This document shows positions 61,659 through 64,000 of a stretch of 64,000 nt of DNA, in pieces; position 1 is the stretch's first letter, and every line of letters begins with the position of its first letter. Under the pieces are notes generated by a model. That model made no database searches and had not been told where the DNA came from. It worked only from the letters and a program-made list of their open reading frames with translations. Origin of the DNA: Tamarix chinensis (taxonomy: Eukaryota > Streptophyta > Magnoliopsida > Caryophyllales > Tamaricaceae); NCBI GenBank assembly GCA_030549775.1, contig CM060177.1, forward strand, positions 93,857,236 to 93,921,235, in the 5' to 3' direction. The position numbers and the translations under genes were made by a program.

Positions 61659-62473
61659 GTACAGACATGTAAGGAAATAAATAAGAGAAGGACACGGGCA
61701 TGCGAGAAAATAAACAAGAAGAGAGTGCAAATGTTGTGCATGTGCCATGCGAGAGAGGCACGATCAGGGCATACTAGGGTGCATGGTTGTGCACCTCAAT
61801 AAAAAAACAAATTAGAGCACGACAGGGGAAAGGAAATAAGGGGTTTAAGGTGGTGATGTTTGGGCGACAACAAGAGACATGAAAGGGGTGGTACTACTTA
61901 TGGTTTGTAAGGAAAAATGGTGGTGCTTGGTGGTTGTTGGTGTTGAGGTGATGGTTGATGATAATGGGGGTTGATGGTGAAACAAGAAGCAGAGATAGGG
62001 AGAAGGAGAAGAAGAAATAAAATGGTTGGTCAGGTTAAATCAAAACATCAAAACAAGGGGATGGTGAGGCTTAAATGGGTGGTGGCATGTGTGGACGAGT
62101 AGACAAAGTTAAGGAGAACATAGGGCAGAGGTATGGTAGGGAAAGATGGCGTGAAGGAAAAATACATGCTGGGGAGGGTAGAATATGGAAAAGACTACAT
62201 ACAATAGGATAGGGATGATATTAAGAATAATTTAACTGGGGAAGAACATCCAACAAGCATAATTAAGATTTCTTGATAAAACGGATATGGGTCGGGGTCC
62301 CAACTACACTAAAAACTAATAACCCAAATTATATCAGGACTTTAACCTAATATATATATAATACGCCACAATAATATACATAAAAATAATACATTTAATA
62401 TAGAATATCCTAAAGTAATTATTATAACTAATTACCAGTTAATAACTAGGATTTCTACAAATATGGTATTACA
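61659..62473 (-). mobile_element. Fragment of another long LTR, 5' end, minus orientation
   Basis: The right edge ATATGGTATTACA preceded by TAATTATTATAACTAATTACC resembles the end of the family III LTR (59,080-59,131). The left part is purine-rich like the leader segments. The family II LTR end lies directly to its left, so it may be the host into which family II inserted. The rest of it is not found on the other side. Confidence 0.5.
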
Positions 62474-62806
62474 TTTGTATTTTTGAGTTCAGAAATACGT
62501 ATATTTTGATCATGATATTCTTGGACACTTATGTCCTTCAGTATTCCTTTTCATTTGAATTTTGTAATTGTTTACCAATTTTCTATTATCAGAATGATGT
62601 TAACCTGTAATGTAATATCTATTATATTTCTTATAATTGTATTATTGATATAAGTGGAGTAACATTTTAGCCATAACACTTTGTATAAAAATGGCGGAGA
62701 AAACTAGACTTAAACTAAGTATGGTGGTAACGCCCTGTATTTTTAATATTTTAGTTTTCATGATTAACTTTTAAAAATAAAAAAAAAGTTCTAAAAATGG
62801 TGTTAC
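62474..62806 (+). mobile_element. 3' end of a degenerate long LTR, + orientation
   Basis: Ends ACTAAGTATGGTGGTAACGCC, a spacer, then AAAAATGGTGTTACA at 62,806. This is the terminal signature seen at 9,455-9,564 (GTGTGGCGGTAATATCCCC ... GGGTGTTACA). No primer site follows. Confidence 0.55.
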
Positions 62807-63837
62807 ACCCCAATGCAAAGAAAAGTAGCACAATATAGTATTCAAATGATAAGCCATCATAATTAAGTATTATATTATTCTTTGTTTGAGTAACAATATT
62901 TTTCAAGTAATAATCTTATTTTCATAATACCAGATTATTTCTTGATGATCAAGAATGACAAACCAACACTCAAACACACTATTAACTAGGAATGTTGAAT
63001 GCTTCATCCTTCATATGATAGGGATCATCAATGTATTATAGCCATTTTGTAAGGGAATCAAGTCATGGTCCAACCCCATTATTTGTAGATATTTTGAAAA
63101 GGAGCCATGATCTTCTTATAGTGTTTGTGAAGTTGTTTTGTTAGGGGATAGGACCACAGGTCAACTCATTCTCTATAATTGTAGTAACTCCCATATGATG
63201 TATTTGTTGATAGATTATTTTTTATGAGAGTCTACCCTAACTTTTAAAATTCACCTTCCCGATGACCCTCAGGTTCTGATGTGAAATTCTAAAGCCAGGG
63301 CTCTCTCGCAATAAACCAACTCTAGAGGCCCACGACAAACTAATAAGCTCTGAAAGCTGACCTCGATGGGTTAATTTTTTAATGGAGTGATGGTATGAGC
63401 TATTTTTAAACCATGCTATTAGACATAGAGAGTATGCCTAAGCTCACTATAAGGGCCACATATAGTTTGGCCAAACTTGGCCCATATATGAAACTAGGCT
63501 CCCAATGTCTAACCAATGATATGGAACCTTAATAAGCTTTGATTATTCAATGTTCATGTGTGTTAGTTGTAGCACCCATAAATTAGGTCTATAATGTGTG
63601 AAAATTTATGTGTTTGATGATTATTTTATGGTGTTTGATCTTATTTTGGAAGCATATTTTGGGTTTGATTAGTAAAGAATTTGGAAAATGGAAAGAAAAT
63701 GGTGTTTGGCTATGCTAGTTGTCTAGTGGTATGAACCAATCAACTAATTTTTTGTGTTTAGCTTGGTTTTGAGATAGGTTAACCAATCTATTAGCCCTAG
63801 GAAACTCATAAACTAAAGGAACCACCAGATGGGTATA
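62807..63837. other. Unassigned AT-rich stretch
   Basis: No open frame, repeat or element end that I recognise. Confidence 0.4.
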
Positions 63838-64000
63838 TGAAACACCCCAAAACCTAATTTTAATAATTATAGCTGATTAAGGATTTATTTAAAAATTTAT
63901 TAAATAAATTATTTTTATTAAAATAAAAGTGAATTAATTAGGGCTATTCTAGAAAAAAATAGTAAATATTTTTATTAGAAAATTTTTGGAATTTTGGCTA
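63838..64000 (+). mobile_element. Start of a family I LTR, cut by the window end
   Basis: TGAAACACCCCAAAACCTAA, then AAATTATTTTTATTAAAATA and GAATTAATTAGGGC match the reverse of 53,812-53,650 and of 46,554 leftward. The TGAAA-type start is specific to family I. It would continue beyond the window. Confidence 0.75.

Overview
The window is nuclear DNA of a flowering plant. It is AT-rich, contains one intron-split conserved gene, and is otherwise almost entirely transposable elements and their decay products. The plant assignment rests on a plant-type L1 LINE, a Tat-like Ty3/gypsy gag and Tekay/Del-type long LTRs with an initiator tRNA-Met primer site. I cannot name the species. Nothing looks bacterial, and there are no convincing tRNA, rRNA or CRISPR loci.

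The one host gene is an EAF6 homologue (subunit of NuA4-type histone acetyltransferase complexes). It lies on the + strand at 23,887-27,596 in seven exons, all with GT-AG introns and an unbroken 153-codon frame. It is invisible to simple ORF calling because every exon is about 100 bp or shorter.

Left part (3.0-23.5 kb): a decayed Tat-like Ty3/gypsy element (LTR piece 3,016-3,372; gag 3,414-4,395 and 9,565-10,160; protease traces to about 10,870; possible second LTR 23,120-23,487). Two later insertions interrupt it. One is a 5,169-bp solo LTR (4,396-9,564, TSD CCAAC). The other is a very young non-autonomous LARD-type retrotransposon (12,146-22,468, TSD ACAGA) with two nearly identical 4.4-kb LTRs and a 1.5-kb core without coding capacity.

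Middle (28-49 kb): a degenerate + strand LTR remnant (about 29.7-30.96 kb), a 4,971-bp LTR (31,040-36,010), and a plant L1 LINE on the minus strand (about 37.9-49.0 kb). The LINE is split between its endonuclease and reverse transcriptase by a 5,318-bp solo LTR (41,237-46,554, TSD CATCT).

Right part (50.6-64 kb): a pile of nested and truncated LTRs. These are a piece at about 50,640-53,812; a copy of the 4,396-9,564 family at about 53,815-61,658, itself split by a 3,281-bp solo LTR (55,851-59,131); fragments to 62,806; and an LTR start at 63,838 that runs off the window.

The main unexplained signal is in the giant LTRs. At least five families differ over most of their length but share small modules. 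These are a terminal inverted pair (TAACACCC/GGGTGTTA), a perfect hairpin (stem TCAGTA/TACTGA, variable loop) 425-565 nt from the LTR 3' end, a palindromic box around CACTTTAAGTG, a GC-rich strand-biased pyrimidine segment, and a family-specific tandem array whose units each contain a short inverted repeat. This suggests a common structured-RNA or regulatory plan in very long LTRs.
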